64,000 nt of DNA from RPQJ01 sp963732415 (lineage in GTDB: Bacteria; Pseudomonadota; Gammaproteobacteria; Steroidobacterales; Steroidobacteraceae), in the NCBI GenBank assembly GCA_963732415.1, contig CAVSZK010000009.1, forward strand, positions 219,996 to 283,995, given 5' to 3'. A model generated the notes under the pieces. It was given only the letters and a program-made list of their open reading frames with translations. It ran no database searches and had not been told where the DNA came from. The position numbers and the translations under genes were made by a program. Each line of letters begins with the position of its first letter. Positions within the stretch are counted from its first letter, which is position 1. Below, in pieces: positions 9,460 to 19,297 of the stretch.

Positions 9460-10113
9460 CTAAAACAGCCCTTTCACCCAGGCAATCGACGCTCCGATAA
9501 AGACCATGGCTTTCAACTTGAACAGGGCCATTGCATCGCCATCCAGGGGCACCGGTTCGCCGCAGCGTGGGTCGGAGCGCTGCAATGCACCGGTCATCTG
9601 GCGGTCGATGGGGATCGGTTCGCAGCCGTGGTTGGTTTCACAGACGAAGTCCCACGGGTCGCGTGCGGGAGCATGACAGCCGAAGCAGTTCTTGCCGAAA
9701 CGATTATTGACCTCGGCAAAGCCACGCTTGACGATCCTGGTGCCCGTCGCGCTGACCTCCAGCTCGAAGAACTCCCAGTCTCCGGTGGCCGGGTTGAACC
9801 CGGCCTCGCGCTTGACCATGGCTTCCGTGGGCACCAGCTGCACCACCGATCCGGCCGGATAGACGGCACCGTTGGGCGCGTTGGCGGCAGCCAGCGTGTC
9901 GGCGATGTTTCCGAGCAGGTTGTCGACGTAGAAGTGTCGAACCGGGGTCATCTTGCGCACGCAGCGAAACGTGCTGTCATCGACGTTGACCGGGATCACG
10001 GCAACCGCCGGCGCTTCGATCACGGCCGGCGTCGCTGGCGGCCCGGCGGTGGCGCCCGCTTCAGTCAGCCCACTCAGCAGCAGCACTGCTGTGGCGCCAG
10101 ACAATCTGTTCAT
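9460..10113 (-). CDS. Periplasmic cytochrome P460-like mono-haem protein
   Basis: The 217-residue protein has a signal peptide (MNRLSGATAVLLLSGL...), a P460-like beta domain (NGAVYPAGS, then FNPATGDWEFFELEV) and one c-type haem motif, CFGCH at 143-147, near the position expected in cytochrome P460 family members. P460 proteins oxidise hydroxylamine or NO, but many relatives have no known activity. Extra cysteines (51, 158, 164, 184) may form disulfides. The start is a choice between ATGs at 10113 and 10125; I prefer 10113 because it gives the shorter signal peptide. It probably works with the neighbouring exported haem proteins. Confidence 0.7.
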   Translation of the reverse strand: MNRLSGATAVLLLSGLTEAGATAGPPATPAVIEAPAVAVIPVNVDDSTFRCVRKMTPVRHFYVDNLLGNIADTLAAANAPNGAVYPAGSVVQLVPTEAMVKREAGFNPATGDWEFFELEVSATGTRIVKRGFAEVNNRFGKNCFGCHAPARDPWDFVCETNHGCEPIPIDRQMTGALQRSDPRCGEPVPLDGDAMALFKLKAMVFIGASIAWVKGLF

Positions 10114-10196
10114 TACCGCCCCCATTTATTGAAGTCTTCTCTTCGTTATCCGAGCGCAAGTACTGCTGTTGGCGCGCCTCGATCGCAGGCCGAACG

Positions 10197-10991
10197 CTAT
10201 GCCTGGCCGATCGACACGCTCATCATGCTGATCGATCCCAGATCGATGCCGTCCGTCAGGAACGCGAGCCGGTCATCGGGTCGCTTCAGAGCGATCACAT
10301 ACAGCAGTGGCAGGTAGTGCTCTGGCGTGGGAATGCTCTTTGCACCGTCCTCGCCGAGTGCGCTCATGTCGGTGAGCGACGCGTGATCGTTCGCGATCAG
10401 CCGCGATCGCACCTCCGAATTGAATCGGGTTGCCCACGGCCACGGCCCGGCCCCGTCCTCCCGTCGCATCATCCCGAGGTTGTGCACTACGTTGCCGCTG
10501 CCTACGACCAGCACGCCCTCGTCGCGCAAGGGCGCCAGCTGCCGCGCGAGCTCGTAATGGGCCGCCAGTGGCTTCGTCCTGTCGATGGCGAGTTGCACGA
10601 CCGGAACATCCGCCTCCGGGTAGACGTGCTTCAGCACGGACCAGGTGCCATGGTCCAGGCCCCACTCGGTCCTGTCCTCGACGACGGTCGTGGGTGCCAG
10701 CAACTCCTGGACGCGGGTCGCCAGCGCGGGATCGCCGAGCGCTGGATACTCGACTTCGTACAGCGCCTTCGGGAACCCCCCGAAATCGTGGATCGTCTTC
10801 GGCTGCGGCATCGCAGTGACCGCCGTACCGCGTATGTACCAGTGCGCCGACACGCAGAGAATGCTGCGCGGACGCGGTGCGCTCTTGCCGAACTCCGCCC
10901 ACGCCAGCGTGTGTGGATTGCTCGCCAGCGTATTCATCGGGCTCCCGTGTCCGAAGAATACGACCGGCATCGTCCGGGATTCGGCTTTCAT
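10197..10991 (-). CDS. Extradiol (LigB/DODA-type) dioxygenase, YgiD-like
   Basis: The protein of about 264 residues has the metal-site pattern of DODA-type extradiol dioxygenases: His15 in FGHGSP, His50 in SAHWY, His114 in DHGTW and His225 in PTPEHY, with the GSGNVVHNL block at 164-172. Such enzymes cleave catechols (for example 4,5-cleavage of L-DOPA by E. coli YgiD) using Zn or Fe. An in-frame GTG at 11012 would add seven residues; I chose the ATG at 10991, though no strong ribosome site is visible. The gene stands alone in direction with the dehydrogenase upstream, and its substrate is not predictable. Confidence 0.88.
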   Translation of the reverse strand: MKAESRTMPVVFFGHGSPMNTLASNPHTLAWAEFGKSAPRPRSILCVSAHWYIRGTAVTAMPQPKTIHDFGGFPKALYEVEYPALGDPALATRVQELLAPTTVVEDRTEWGLDHGTWSVLKHVYPEADVPVVQLAIDRTKPLAAHYELARQLAPLRDEGVLVVGSGNVVHNLGMMRREDGAGPWPWATRFNSEVRSRLIANDHASLTDMSALGEDGAKSIPTPEHYLPLLYVIALKRPDDRLAFLTDGIDLGSISMMSVSIGQA

Positions 10992-11076
10992 GTCGACAAC
11001 ATACTGCGGCACCGGCCGCCCGGGGGCAATCGAAGCCGAGCGCCTGGAGCAGCGCGAAGCTCATGGCAACATGCGG

Positions 11077-13162
11077 TCAATGCCGGGCGCCGGCTGACAC
11101 AGCCGGATTGAAATCTTCTCGCAGTGGCGCTTGCAGGCCTGCGGCGCCCATCTCGCGCGCATATTCATGTCCCGAGCGATTGGCGGTCACGATCAGGCCC
11201 GGTGCGAGGCAATCACCGATTCGGGTCACCGACTTGATGCCCGCATCAGCCCATTCATCTCGTCGCCGATTCAAATCAACCCAGAGCCTGTCGTTTGGCA
11301 CTCGCGAAGTCACCAGGACCAGCGTGCCGCAATCGATAAGCTGCTGCCGCCCGGAGTAGACGCACCCGAGATGCAGTTGGCCGGCATCCATCCCGACGAG
11401 TTGGTGCAGGGGCACGATCCTGACCTCGCGTTCAATCAGGCGTTTTTGAATGCGCGATTGTTCCAGCGTGTGTTGGGTCCAGGGTGCGACGATCGGCGCA
11501 GGGGTTACGAAGATGGTTTCATGCCCCGCGATGGCGGCCAGCTCTGCCAGGACGCTGCCCATGTAGTCGCGGTCATCATCGAAGATCACCACCGGTCCCG
11601 CGCTCGAGATTGCTGCCGCACCCTTCTTCATCAGGTCATCGGGCGTCAGCACGCGGGACGCATCCAGGAAATCCAGCGGCAACCGATGCACCCGACCGAC
11701 GCCGTCGCGCCGCCAGCCTGATCCCGTGGCGATTGCGACATGGGGCCGGCCATATTCAAGGATGTCCGCGGCCGTCAGCGCACTGTCCAGGTACATCTGC
11801 GCGTTCGCCATCTGTTGAAGTTGCCACACCCGCCAGTCACGCACCCGGCCCCAGACGGCGAGGCCGGGAAGACTGCATTCTTCGGTCACCCGTCCGCCCC
11901 AGTGATTGCTGGCCTCGACAAGGGTTACCTCGGCGCCGCGCTGACCCAGTGCGCGCGCGGCCTCCAACCCAGCGGGGCCGCCACCGACGACCAGGCAGGG
12001 CTCGGGAGCCTCGAGTCTCGGGATGATCTCGGGGTGCCAGCCACGCCGCCATTCCTCGCCCATGGTTGGATTCTGGGTGCAGCGGATCGGAGAGTAGGTT
12101 TCGTCGCTTGCCGTGCAGATGTTGCAACCGATGCATTCGCGGATGTCTTCGATCCGCCCCTGCTCGATCTTCTTCGGCAGGAACGGGTCGGCGATCGATG
12201 GGCGAGCCGCGCCGATGAAATCCATGATGCCTTGCCTGATCACCCGGACCATGCTGTCAGGCGACGTGTAGCGCCCGACGCCCACCACCGGTTTCGTGGT
12301 AACCGACTTGACGAAGCTGGTGTATTTCTCCTGGAAGCCTTCGTCTGAAAACCGGGAGGTCTGGCTGTCGTTCGACCATCTGGACAGGTTGACGTCCCAG
12401 AGGTCGGGCTCCTCGGCCAGGGCTTCGATGATGTCGCGGGCTTCGCCATCGTGCGTCATCCCGGCAGGCCCCATCAACTCGTCCACCGCAAAGCGGACGG
12501 CAATTGCACAGGTCTGCCCAACTGCTTCTTTGGTGTCCGTTATGACCTCGCGGAAAAGCCGCAGAGCGATTCTCCAGCGACCCACCGTATTCATCCGTGC
12601 GATGGTTGTGCCGGGCCAGCAGAAAGTGATGCAGCAGCGTCAATTCATGGCCGGCGTAAACATAGATGATGTCGAAGCCGGCTTCCCTGGCCCTGCGAGC
12701 GGCGTCAACGTGCCAACGCCGAAATTCGGCGATGTCGGATTTGCTCATCGCGCGGGCCTGCACCGGGTCGTCTGAGTCGACCAATGCGCCGGTCGGCGCA
12801 ATCGGGAGCTGGCGTGTATAGCGATTGGCCGCGTGCAGCCCGTTATGGGCCAACTGGATCGCGGCCAGGCTGCCGTGTTCGTGAACCGCATCGGCGACCA
12901 GGCGAAGAGCCGGGATGTCGTTGGCATCCCAGATACGGGCTTCATTGGCCGGCGTGAGATCAGAAGAAGGGTGGATCTCGGCCTCTTGTGTAGAGACGAC
13001 CCCCCAGCCACCCTCGGCCTTGACGCCGCGCATGCGTGCTTCCGCTTGCGGATAGCGGTACCCGAGCCCCGAGCAATGCGGGACCTGGTAGAACCTGTTC
13101 GGAGCCGTGACCGGCCCGATTCTTACCTTCTCGAACAGGACGTCATATCTTGGGTCGCGCAC
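11077..13162 (-). pseudogene. Trimethylamine/histamine dehydrogenase-family iron-sulfur flavoprotein, frameshifted
   Basis: Two overlapping frames make one protein of about 690 residues. The first (13162 down to about 12565, GTG start with GGGGAG) holds the TIM barrel. FYQVPHC places Cys30 exactly where trimethylamine dehydrogenase binds FMN covalently. YVYAGH and EYGGSLENR follow. The frame then shifts by one base near 12563-12568 and resumes as LRLFREVI. The second part carries the 4Fe-4S set CIGCNIC plus a Cys 12 residues later, CTQNP, GEEWRRGWHPE, and the ADP-binding GGGPAG. Tyr60 of the trimethylamine-binding bowl is Glu60 here, so another amine is likelier. A sequencing slip would restore an intact enzyme. 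Confidence 0.82.
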
Positions 13163-13523
13163 GTGGACTCCCCGGAAGCCGCTGGAAGCTCAGGGTCACG
13201 GTGCCACAGTCAGCGCCCGTCGCCCACGGAATTCGCGGCGATGAAGAAGATCGTGGACAGCGGTTCATCATTCATCGCGACCTCGAGTCCAGGCGAGAGG
13301 TATCTCTCCGAGCTGCTGCTGGCCGATGCCGGCAATCCGGAGCGAGGCGCCTGGTACATCGGGACCGACCTGTCGAAGGGACGCGCCATGGCGTTCGCGG
13401 AAGAAAAGGACACGGACAAGTAGCTGTTTGCGCGAGTGCCCGAGACCCGGGCACGCCGATTTGCCATACGCGGTATCCGTAGCACTGCGACTGTAGGGCG
13501 CCGCGCGGCAGGGACATAATGCT
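13163..13523. other. 361-bp gap with one weak small ORF
   Basis: The only candidate is a 60-codon + strand ORF at 13241-13423 (starts MKKIVDSGSS, ends AFAEEKDTDK). It has no ribosome site and matches no family I know, so it may be a remnant. Nothing else was recognised before the ABC operon. Confidence 0.3.
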
Positions 13524-14240
13524 GTGGTGGCCGAGTCCTCCCCCACTCTCCGCGCCCGTGGGTTGACCAAGGTCTATCGCACCGGCGATTTGGAGGTGCA
13601 TGCCCTGCGCGGTCTGGACCTCGAACTCCAGACCGGAGAACTCGTGGTGCTGCTCGGGCCGTCCGGCAGCGGCAAGTCCACGTTGCTCAACATTCTCGGC
13701 GGCCTCGACACGGCGACCGGCGGAGAGGCGTGGTTCCTCGACCACGAACTGTCCAGCCTGGATGAGGAAGGCCTCACGCAATACCGGCGCGAGCACGTCG
13801 GCTTCGTATTCCAGTTCTACAACCTGATACCGAGCCTGACTGCGGTCGAGAACGTCGCGCTGGTCACGGAGATCGCCCGGAATCCAATGCCGCCCGAGGA
13901 GGCGCTCCGGCTCGTCGGCCTGGGCGAGCGGCTCCACCACTTCCCCGCCCAGTTGTCCGGCGGCGAGCAACAGCGCGTCGCCATCGCGCGCGCGATCGCC
14001 AAGCGCCCCGACATCCTGCTCTGCGACGAACCCACGGGCGCGCTCGACAGCCAGACCGGCGTGCTGGTGCTCGAAGCGATCGAGCGCATCCATGGTGAGC
14101 TCGGCACCTCGACGGTGCTCATCACTCACAACGCAGTCATTGCCGACATGGCCGATCGCGTGCTCGTGATGGGCGACGGCACGATTCACGACGAACGGCG
14201 CAACGAGCGGCGACGCCCGGCGCGGGAACTTTCATGGTGA
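13524..14240 (+). CDS. ABC transporter ATPase, MacB/LolD type
   Basis: A 238-residue ATPase with Walker A GPSGSGKST (45-53), Q-loop Gln97, signature LSGGEQQ (144-150), Walker B ILLCDEP (164-170) and switch His202, all intact. The spacing and the PSLTAVENVALV segment are typical of the MacB/LolD group that drives FtsX-like permeases from the cytoplasm. It starts at GTG 13524 (a second GTG follows directly) and its stop overlaps the permease ATG in ATGGTGA, so the two are translationally coupled. With the adaptor downstream it forms a three-gene exporter of the MacAB/DevBCA kind. The cargo is unknown. Confidence 0.95.
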   Translation: MVAESSPTLRARGLTKVYRTGDLEVHALRGLDLELQTGELVVLLGPSGSGKSTLLNILGGLDTATGGEAWFLDHELSSLDEEGLTQYRREHVGFVFQFYNLIPSLTAVENVALVTEIARNPMPPEEALRLVGLGERLHHFPAQLSGGEQQRVAIARAIAKRPDILLCDEPTGALDSQTGVLVLEAIERIHGELGTSTVLITHNAVIADMADRVLVMGDGTIHDERRNERRRPARELSW

Positions 14241-16603
14241 TGTCCCCGCTGCACCGGAAGCTGCTCCGTGACCTGTGGCGGATGCGAGGCCAGGTGCTGG
14301 CGATCGCGCTTGTCATGGCCTCCGGCGTCGGCGTGCTCGTGATGGCCCTCACCACGGTCGAGTCCCTGCAGGAGACCGCGGTCGCGTATTACGAACGCTA
14401 CAGCTTTGGCCAGGTGTTCGCGCACGTCGAGCGGGCGCCCGAGCACCTTCGCGACCGGCTGCGTGAGATCCCGGGCGTGCAGGCCGTCGAGACCCGGGTC
14501 GTGCACACCGCCGTGCTCGACATCGACGGCTTCGAGGAACCTGTGATCGGCCAGCTCGTCTCGGTGCCCGAGCGTCACGAATCCCGGCTGAACCGCCTCG
14601 CAATGCGGCAAGGCCGCTTCCCGCGCCTCGGTGCGCCCGACGAGGCGGTGCTCTCTGAGCCGTTTGCGCAGGCTCACGGGCTCGACGTCGGCGACAAGCT
14701 CCGCGCGATCGTCAACGGCCACTGGCGCGTACTGACCGTCGTGGGGATCGCCCTCTCGCCCGAGTACGTGTATGCGATCGGTCCGGGTGCGCTGATGCCC
14801 GACGACAAGCGCTTCGGGGTGCTGTGGCTGGGGCACGAGGCGCTGCAGGCGGCCTTCAACCTCGACGGCGCCTTCAACGACGTGAGCCTTGCCCTGCTGA
14901 GAGGGACTGACCCGGCGGCGGTGGTCGAGCGCGTCGACGACATGCTGGCGCGCTATGGGGGCGTCGGCGCCTACGCACGCGCGGACCAGATCTCGAACTG
15001 GTTCCTGATGAACGAGATCATCCAGCTCAGGACGCTCTCCAACATACTTCCCACCATCTTCCTGGCCGTCTCGGCGTTCCTCACCCACATGGTGCTCGCC
15101 CGGCTGATCGCCGTGGAGCGCAGCGAGATTGGCCTCCTCAAGGCCTTCGGTTACCGCAACCGGGACGTTGGCCTGCACTACGTGCAGTTCGTGCTCGGCA
15201 TCGGCATCGTCGGAGTGATCCTCGGGTGGTTCGTCGGCTACTGGCTCGGGCTCTACAACACCCGCATGTACGCGGAGTTCTACCGCTTTCCCTTCCTGCT
15301 GTTCCGCCCGAGTGCGCGGCCATTCGTCATCGCCGCCGTGGTCAGTCTCGGCTCGGCCCTGGTCGGCGCACTGGGCGCGGTGCGGAAAGCGACTGCGCTG
15401 CCGCCTGCCGAGGCGATGCGCCCGCCGTCACCGCCCCCCTTCCACCGCACGCGCCTCGGCCAGCTCGGCCTCGTGCAACGACTCGACCAGCCGACCCGAA
15501 TCCTGCTGCGGCAGATCGCCCGCTGGCCGGGACGCTCGTTCCTGACGGCCGCGGGCATCGCGATGGCAGTGGCCGTCCTCGTGACCTCCATGCAGTGGCT
15601 GGACGCGATCAATCACATGGCCGACGTCTATTTCCTCGAGGCCCAGGGACAGGACCTCACGGTCGGGTTCAGCGAGCCCCGCTCGAGCGAGGTGACGCGC
15701 GATCTCGCCCGCCTGCCGGGGGTGCTCACGACGGAGCCGATGCGCGTGGTGGCCGCCAAGATGCGCTCAGGCTCGCGCGAAGAGCGCGAGGCGGTGCAGG
15801 GGCTGCCTGCGAACCAGCTGCTGTATCGCGTATATGACGCCAAGGGCCACGTCCTCTCGCTGCCGCCGGAAGGGCTCGTCATCTCGACCATGCTCGCCAA
15901 GATGCTGCAGGTGCGGGTCGGCGACCGCATCACCGTGGAAGTTCTCGAAGGCCGCCGCCCCGTGTTCGAGGTCCCCGTCGTCGCGACCTTCGAGACCTAC
16001 ATCGGATCGCCGGCCTACATGGAAATCGGCGCGCTGAATCGACTGATGCGGGAGCGGTCGAGCGTGTCTGCCGTGCACCTGAGGATCGACCAGAACGATC
16101 GCGCGGCGCTGTTCCAGGCGCTGAAGACCCTGCCCCGCGTGGCCTCGGTGACCGTCAAGGAAGCGGCCGTCGAGACCTTCCACGACACGATGGCACGCAC
16201 CATCACGATCTTCGTCTCGTTCTTCATCGTGTTCTCCTGCGCGCTCGCGTTTGGCGTCACGTACAACGCGGCCCGCATCTCGCTGTCCGAGCGCGGCCGA
16301 GAACTCGCGACGCTGCGCGTGCTTGGTTTCACGCGCGCCGAGATCTCCTACATCCTGCTGGGCGAAGTCGCGCTGCTGACCTTCGTCGCGCTGCCGCTCG
16401 GATGTGCGTTCGGCTACGCGCTCGCGCGGCTCATCGCCAGCGCGTTCGAGACGGAACTGTACCGCGTGCCGCTCGTGATCCTGCCCTCGACCTACGGCTG
16501 GGCAATCGTGATCGGGCTGCTGGCAACCGCCATTTCGGTCCTGCTCGTGCGACGGCGGGTGGATCGGCTCGACCTGATCGCAGTGTTGAAGACCCGGGAG
16601 TGA
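14234..16603 (+). CDS. FtsX-like ABC permease with two repeats (DevC/MacB-like)
   Basis: The 789-residue membrane protein has an N-terminal helix (about 15-35), a large periplasmic domain, an FtsX core of three helices (about 270-385), then a second copy of the whole arrangement (helix near 440-460, periplasmic region, three helices near 655-780). This duplicated FtsX layout is found in permeases that act as one chain. It overlaps the ATPase gene by 7 bp and is followed 4 bp later by the membrane-fusion gene. Mechanotransmission across the periplasm for export or lipid/protein extraction is the family theme. The specific cargo cannot be inferred. Confidence 0.92.
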   Translation: MVMSPLHRKLLRDLWRMRGQVLAIALVMASGVGVLVMALTTVESLQETAVAYYERYSFGQVFAHVERAPEHLRDRLREIPGVQAVETRVVHTAVLDIDGFEEPVIGQLVSVPERHESRLNRLAMRQGRFPRLGAPDEAVLSEPFAQAHGLDVGDKLRAIVNGHWRVLTVVGIALSPEYVYAIGPGALMPDDKRFGVLWLGHEALQAAFNLDGAFNDVSLALLRGTDPAAVVERVDDMLARYGGVGAYARADQISNWFLMNEIIQLRTLSNILPTIFLAVSAFLTHMVLARLIAVERSEIGLLKAFGYRNRDVGLHYVQFVLGIGIVGVILGWFVGYWLGLYNTRMYAEFYRFPFLLFRPSARPFVIAAVVSLGSALVGALGAVRKATALPPAEAMRPPSPPPFHRTRLGQLGLVQRLDQPTRILLRQIARWPGRSFLTAAGIAMAVAVLVTSMQWLDAINHMADVYFLEAQGQDLTVGFSEPRSSEVTRDLARLPGVLTTEPMRVVAAKMRSGSREEREAVQGLPANQLLYRVYDAKGHVLSLPPEGLVISTMLAKMLQVRVGDRITVEVLEGRRPVFEVPVVATFETYIGSPAYMEIGALNRLMRERSSVSAVHLRIDQNDRAALFQALKTLPRVASVTVKEAAVETFHDTMARTITIFVSFFIVFSCALAFGVTYNAARISLSERGRELATLRVLGFTRAEISYILLGEVALLTFVALPLGCAFGYALARLIASAFETELYRVPLVILPSTYGWAIVIGLLATAISVLLVRRRVDRLDLIAVLKTRE

Positions 16604-16607
16604 AGCG

Positions 16608-17813
16608 ATGACCGCTGCTACGAAACGTCTGCTGTTCTGGGTGCCGCTCGCGATCGCGCTGGCCGTGGCGCTGCTGTGGGTCTTCCGGCCCGCGGCCGTG
16701 GCCGTCGATCTCGGCGAGGTGGAACGCGGCCCGCTGACCGTCAGCATCTCCGACGAGGGCGAAACGCGGGTCCGCGACATGTACGTCGTGTCGGCGCCCG
16801 TCCCCGGCCACCTGCGGCGCATCGAGCTCGAAGCAGGCGACCCGGTGGTCGCAGACAAGACCGTGATCGCACAGATCGAGCCCAGCGACCCGGCGTTCCT
16901 GGACGTGCGCAGCGCCGCGGAGGCTCGCGCTACTGTCGATGCCGCGGCCGCGGCACGGAGCCATGCCGAAGCACAGGTCCGTCGCGCCGAGGCAGACCTG
17001 GAGTTCGCCGAGTCGGAACTCGCGCGCATGCGCGCGCTGGCCCGGAGTCACACCGTCTCGGAGAACGATCTCGACTCCGCGGTGCGGCGGGCGAAAACCG
17101 CTGACGCAGCCGTCGCCGAAGCCCGCGCCGAACTGAAGGTCCGGCAATCGGAATACCAGGTCGCCCGCGCGCGGCTGATGACACCCGCGTCACGGCGAGG
17201 CGTGACCGATTGCGATTGTGTCTCGGTCTACTCGCCGGTCAGCGGCGAGGTGCTGCGGGTCCTGGACGAGAGCGAACGTGTCGTGCAGTCCGGCGAGCCG
17301 CTCGTCGAGGTCGGCGACCCGGCCCGGCTGGAAGTCGTGGTGGACCTCCTCTCCGAAGATGCCGTCAGGGTACAGGCCGGCCAGCGCGCGATCATCGAGG
17401 CGTGGGGCGGACCGAAACCGCTCGAGGGCGTCGTCCGTCGAGTCGAACCTTTCGGATTCACGAAGGTGTCTGCGCTCGGCATCGATGAACAGCGCGTCAA
17501 CGTGGTGATCGACATCACGGAACCTCGCCGGCATTGGGAGCGGCTCGGCCATGGCTATCGGGTGGAGCCGCGAATCGTACTGTGGGAATCGCGCGACGTG
17601 CTCAAGGTGCCGCTCGCGGCGCTTTTCCGGCAAGACCAGCAATGGGCCGTATTCGTCGCGCAGGACCGGCGTGCGGTGCTGCGCCCGGTCGAGATCGGGC
17701 ACGAGAACGGCCTCGAGGCCGAAGTTGTCTCGGGGCTCGAGGCAGGCGAGCGGGTAGTGCTGCGTCCGGGCGATCGCGTGTCGCCGGGCGTACGCCTGCA
17801 GGAGCGTGGCTAG
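16608..17813 (+). CDS. Periplasmic adaptor (HlyD/MacA-type membrane fusion protein)
   Basis: The 401-residue protein has one N-terminal membrane helix (7-25), a first lipoyl half (about 60-90), an alpha-helical hairpin rich in Ala, Glu and Arg (about 95-190), the second lipoyl half (SPVSGEVLRVLDESERVVQ), a beta-barrel and a membrane-proximal end. It links the inner-membrane exporter encoded just upstream to an outer-membrane channel, which is not encoded here. An unusual DCDC cluster (about residues 203-206) sits at the hairpin exit. The gene ends the operon, with a convergent Sel1 gene 66 bp away. Confidence 0.93.
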   Translation: MTAATKRLLFWVPLAIALAVALLWVFRPAAVAVDLGEVERGPLTVSISDEGETRVRDMYVVSAPVPGHLRRIELEAGDPVVADKTVIAQIEPSDPAFLDVRSAAEARATVDAAAAARSHAEAQVRRAEADLEFAESELARMRALARSHTVSENDLDSAVRRAKTADAAVAEARAELKVRQSEYQVARARLMTPASRRGVTDCDCVSVYSPVSGEVLRVLDESERVVQSGEPLVEVGDPARLEVVVDLLSEDAVRVQAGQRAIIEAWGGPKPLEGVVRRVEPFGFTKVSALGIDEQRVNVVIDITEPRRHWERLGHGYRVEPRIVLWESRDVLKVPLAALFRQDQQWAVFVAQDRRAVLRPVEIGHENGLEAEVVSGLEAGERVVLRPGDRVSPGVRLQERG

Positions 17814-17835
17814 GCGGCTGCCCAGCCGGGCCACC

Positions 17836-17885
17836 GGAAGTCCGATGGTCAGCCGATCCCTGGGCAAAACCGCGCCCGATCAGGG
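17836..17885 (-). repeat. tRNA-Phe-flank repeat, copy R2 (weak)
   Basis: gtccgatggtcagccgat followed by gggcaaaaccgcgcccgat resembles the flank part of the repeats at 42.2 and 49.2 kb (gccaaaacggcgcccgatag pattern). No tRNA portion remains. It overlaps the last codons of the Sel1 gene, so chance similarity cannot be excluded. Confidence 0.3.
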
Positions 17886-19055
17886 GACCGGATCCTTCGC
17901 ACGTTCGATCGCGTCCGGGTGCATGCGCTTCGCCAATTCCTCGAGAACCATCGTGCGGGCGCGGATCGCCTCTGGGTCGTCTTCAGATTCGAGGGATTGG
18001 TGCATCCAGCGGTATGCCTGCACATCGTCCTGTGGCACTCCATCGCCATCCCTGGACCGGCGTCCAAGTTCGAAAAGTGCATTCCGTCGCTCAGGCTCGC
18101 CCAGGGCACCTGCGGCCTTGCTTTTCATCGCGAGCAGGGAGCCTTGATAGCCGGCGTTGTCGACGAGATACGATTTTTCGCAGGCCAATGTGGCAAGTTG
18201 ATACGCGCGCGCCGGATCTCTGGGCAGTCCTCCCTGGCCCTTCAGGTACATCAGCGCGAGATTATTCATCGCCAGCGGATCTCCTCCGGCTGCGCCCGCC
18301 GCATACCATCGTTCAGCTTCCGCTTCATTGCGCTGGATGCCGCTCCCGTTCTGCAGGAGCCACGCGAGATCGTATGCCGCACTGGGGTTGCCGTGTTCTG
18401 CCGCCTTTCGATACCACTCCAGGGCGGTTGCATTGCTCTTCTTCACGCCTCGCCCAAACTGGTACGCGCCTCCGAGGTTGTACTCGGCCCAATTATCACC
18501 CTGCGCAGCGGAGCGCCGAAACCACTCGAGCGCCATCGTCATGTCCGGCCGCGTGCCCTCACCGGCCTGGTACAACATCGCCAGCGCGTATTCGCCGCGC
18601 GGGTTTCCCTGCTCCGCCGAGCTCTTGATCCACTTGAACGCCTCGGCTTCGTCCAGGCCGACACCCAGGCCATTGTTGTAGGCGCTGCCCAGCATCATCT
18701 GCCCAAGCGGATCGCCGGCCTCGGCGAGTCGTCGCCACCGGGCGACCACCGGTGTCGCATCCGCTTTACTGGCATCACGCGCAAATTGTCGCTGCCAGTA
18801 CCGCGCGAGATTGTAGTCCGGTGGCACCCCCCATCCGGCGTAATAGATGCCCACGAGCATCAACTGCGCGACGCCGTCACCACGCTGGGCGAGCGGACGC
18901 AAGAGTTCATGCGCCTGTGAGTACTGGCGATTGTCGAACGCCTGAAGAGCGTCGTCCAAATCCGAAGCCGTCGCGCCGCCAATACCAATGCTCACGCAGA
19001 TTGCCGCACCCACGATGAGCCACGCGCGCAACGTTGCATTGTTCCTTTTTCGCAT
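17880..19055 (-). CDS. Exported Sel1-like repeat protein
   Basis: The 391-residue protein has a signal peptide (residues 1-29, ending GGATA) and about seven Sel1/TPR-like repeats with the A..G...A...LG..Y..G.GV pattern from about residue 45 to 350 (examples: AQLMLVGIYYAGWGV, AEYNLGGAYQFGRGV, AAYDLAWLLQNGSGI). Sel1 repeats form solenoids for protein contacts, often in envelope signalling or assembly. The start at 19055 is set by AGGAGG 8 bp upstream; a longer frame to 19109 lacks this. The gene is convergent with the exporter operon. No catalytic domain is attached. Confidence 0.9.
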   Translation of the reverse strand: MRKRNNATLRAWLIVGAAICVSIGIGGATASDLDDALQAFDNRQYSQAHELLRPLAQRGDGVAQLMLVGIYYAGWGVPPDYNLARYWQRQFARDASKADATPVVARWRRLAEAGDPLGQMMLGSAYNNGLGVGLDEAEAFKWIKSSAEQGNPRGEYALAMLYQAGEGTRPDMTMALEWFRRSAAQGDNWAEYNLGGAYQFGRGVKKSNATALEWYRKAAEHGNPSAAYDLAWLLQNGSGIQRNEAEAERWYAAGAAGGDPLAMNNLALMYLKGQGGLPRDPARAYQLATLACEKSYLVDNAGYQGSLLAMKSKAAGALGEPERRNALFELGRRSRDGDGVPQDDVQAYRWMHQSLESEDDPEAIRARTMVLEELAKRMHPDAIERAKDPVP

Positions 19056-19297
19056 TGGGTCAGCCTCCTGTTGCCGATCTTCTGGCGTCACTCCGCTTTT
19101 CGCAGTCATTCAGACAAACGCGCCGGCTGGCTCGCCTTGTCGAAACTCATTCCCCTCGCGCCCTGCACGAACAGGCAATCGGCCTGCTTGACCGGCCGGG
19201 GCAGCCGCATGACGCGCGACCTGGTGCACATCGTGTAGACGTGAGCCATCCCAGCCTCCGTCTGCCTTGCACCCCCGCCTCCACGCACCATCCCGCC

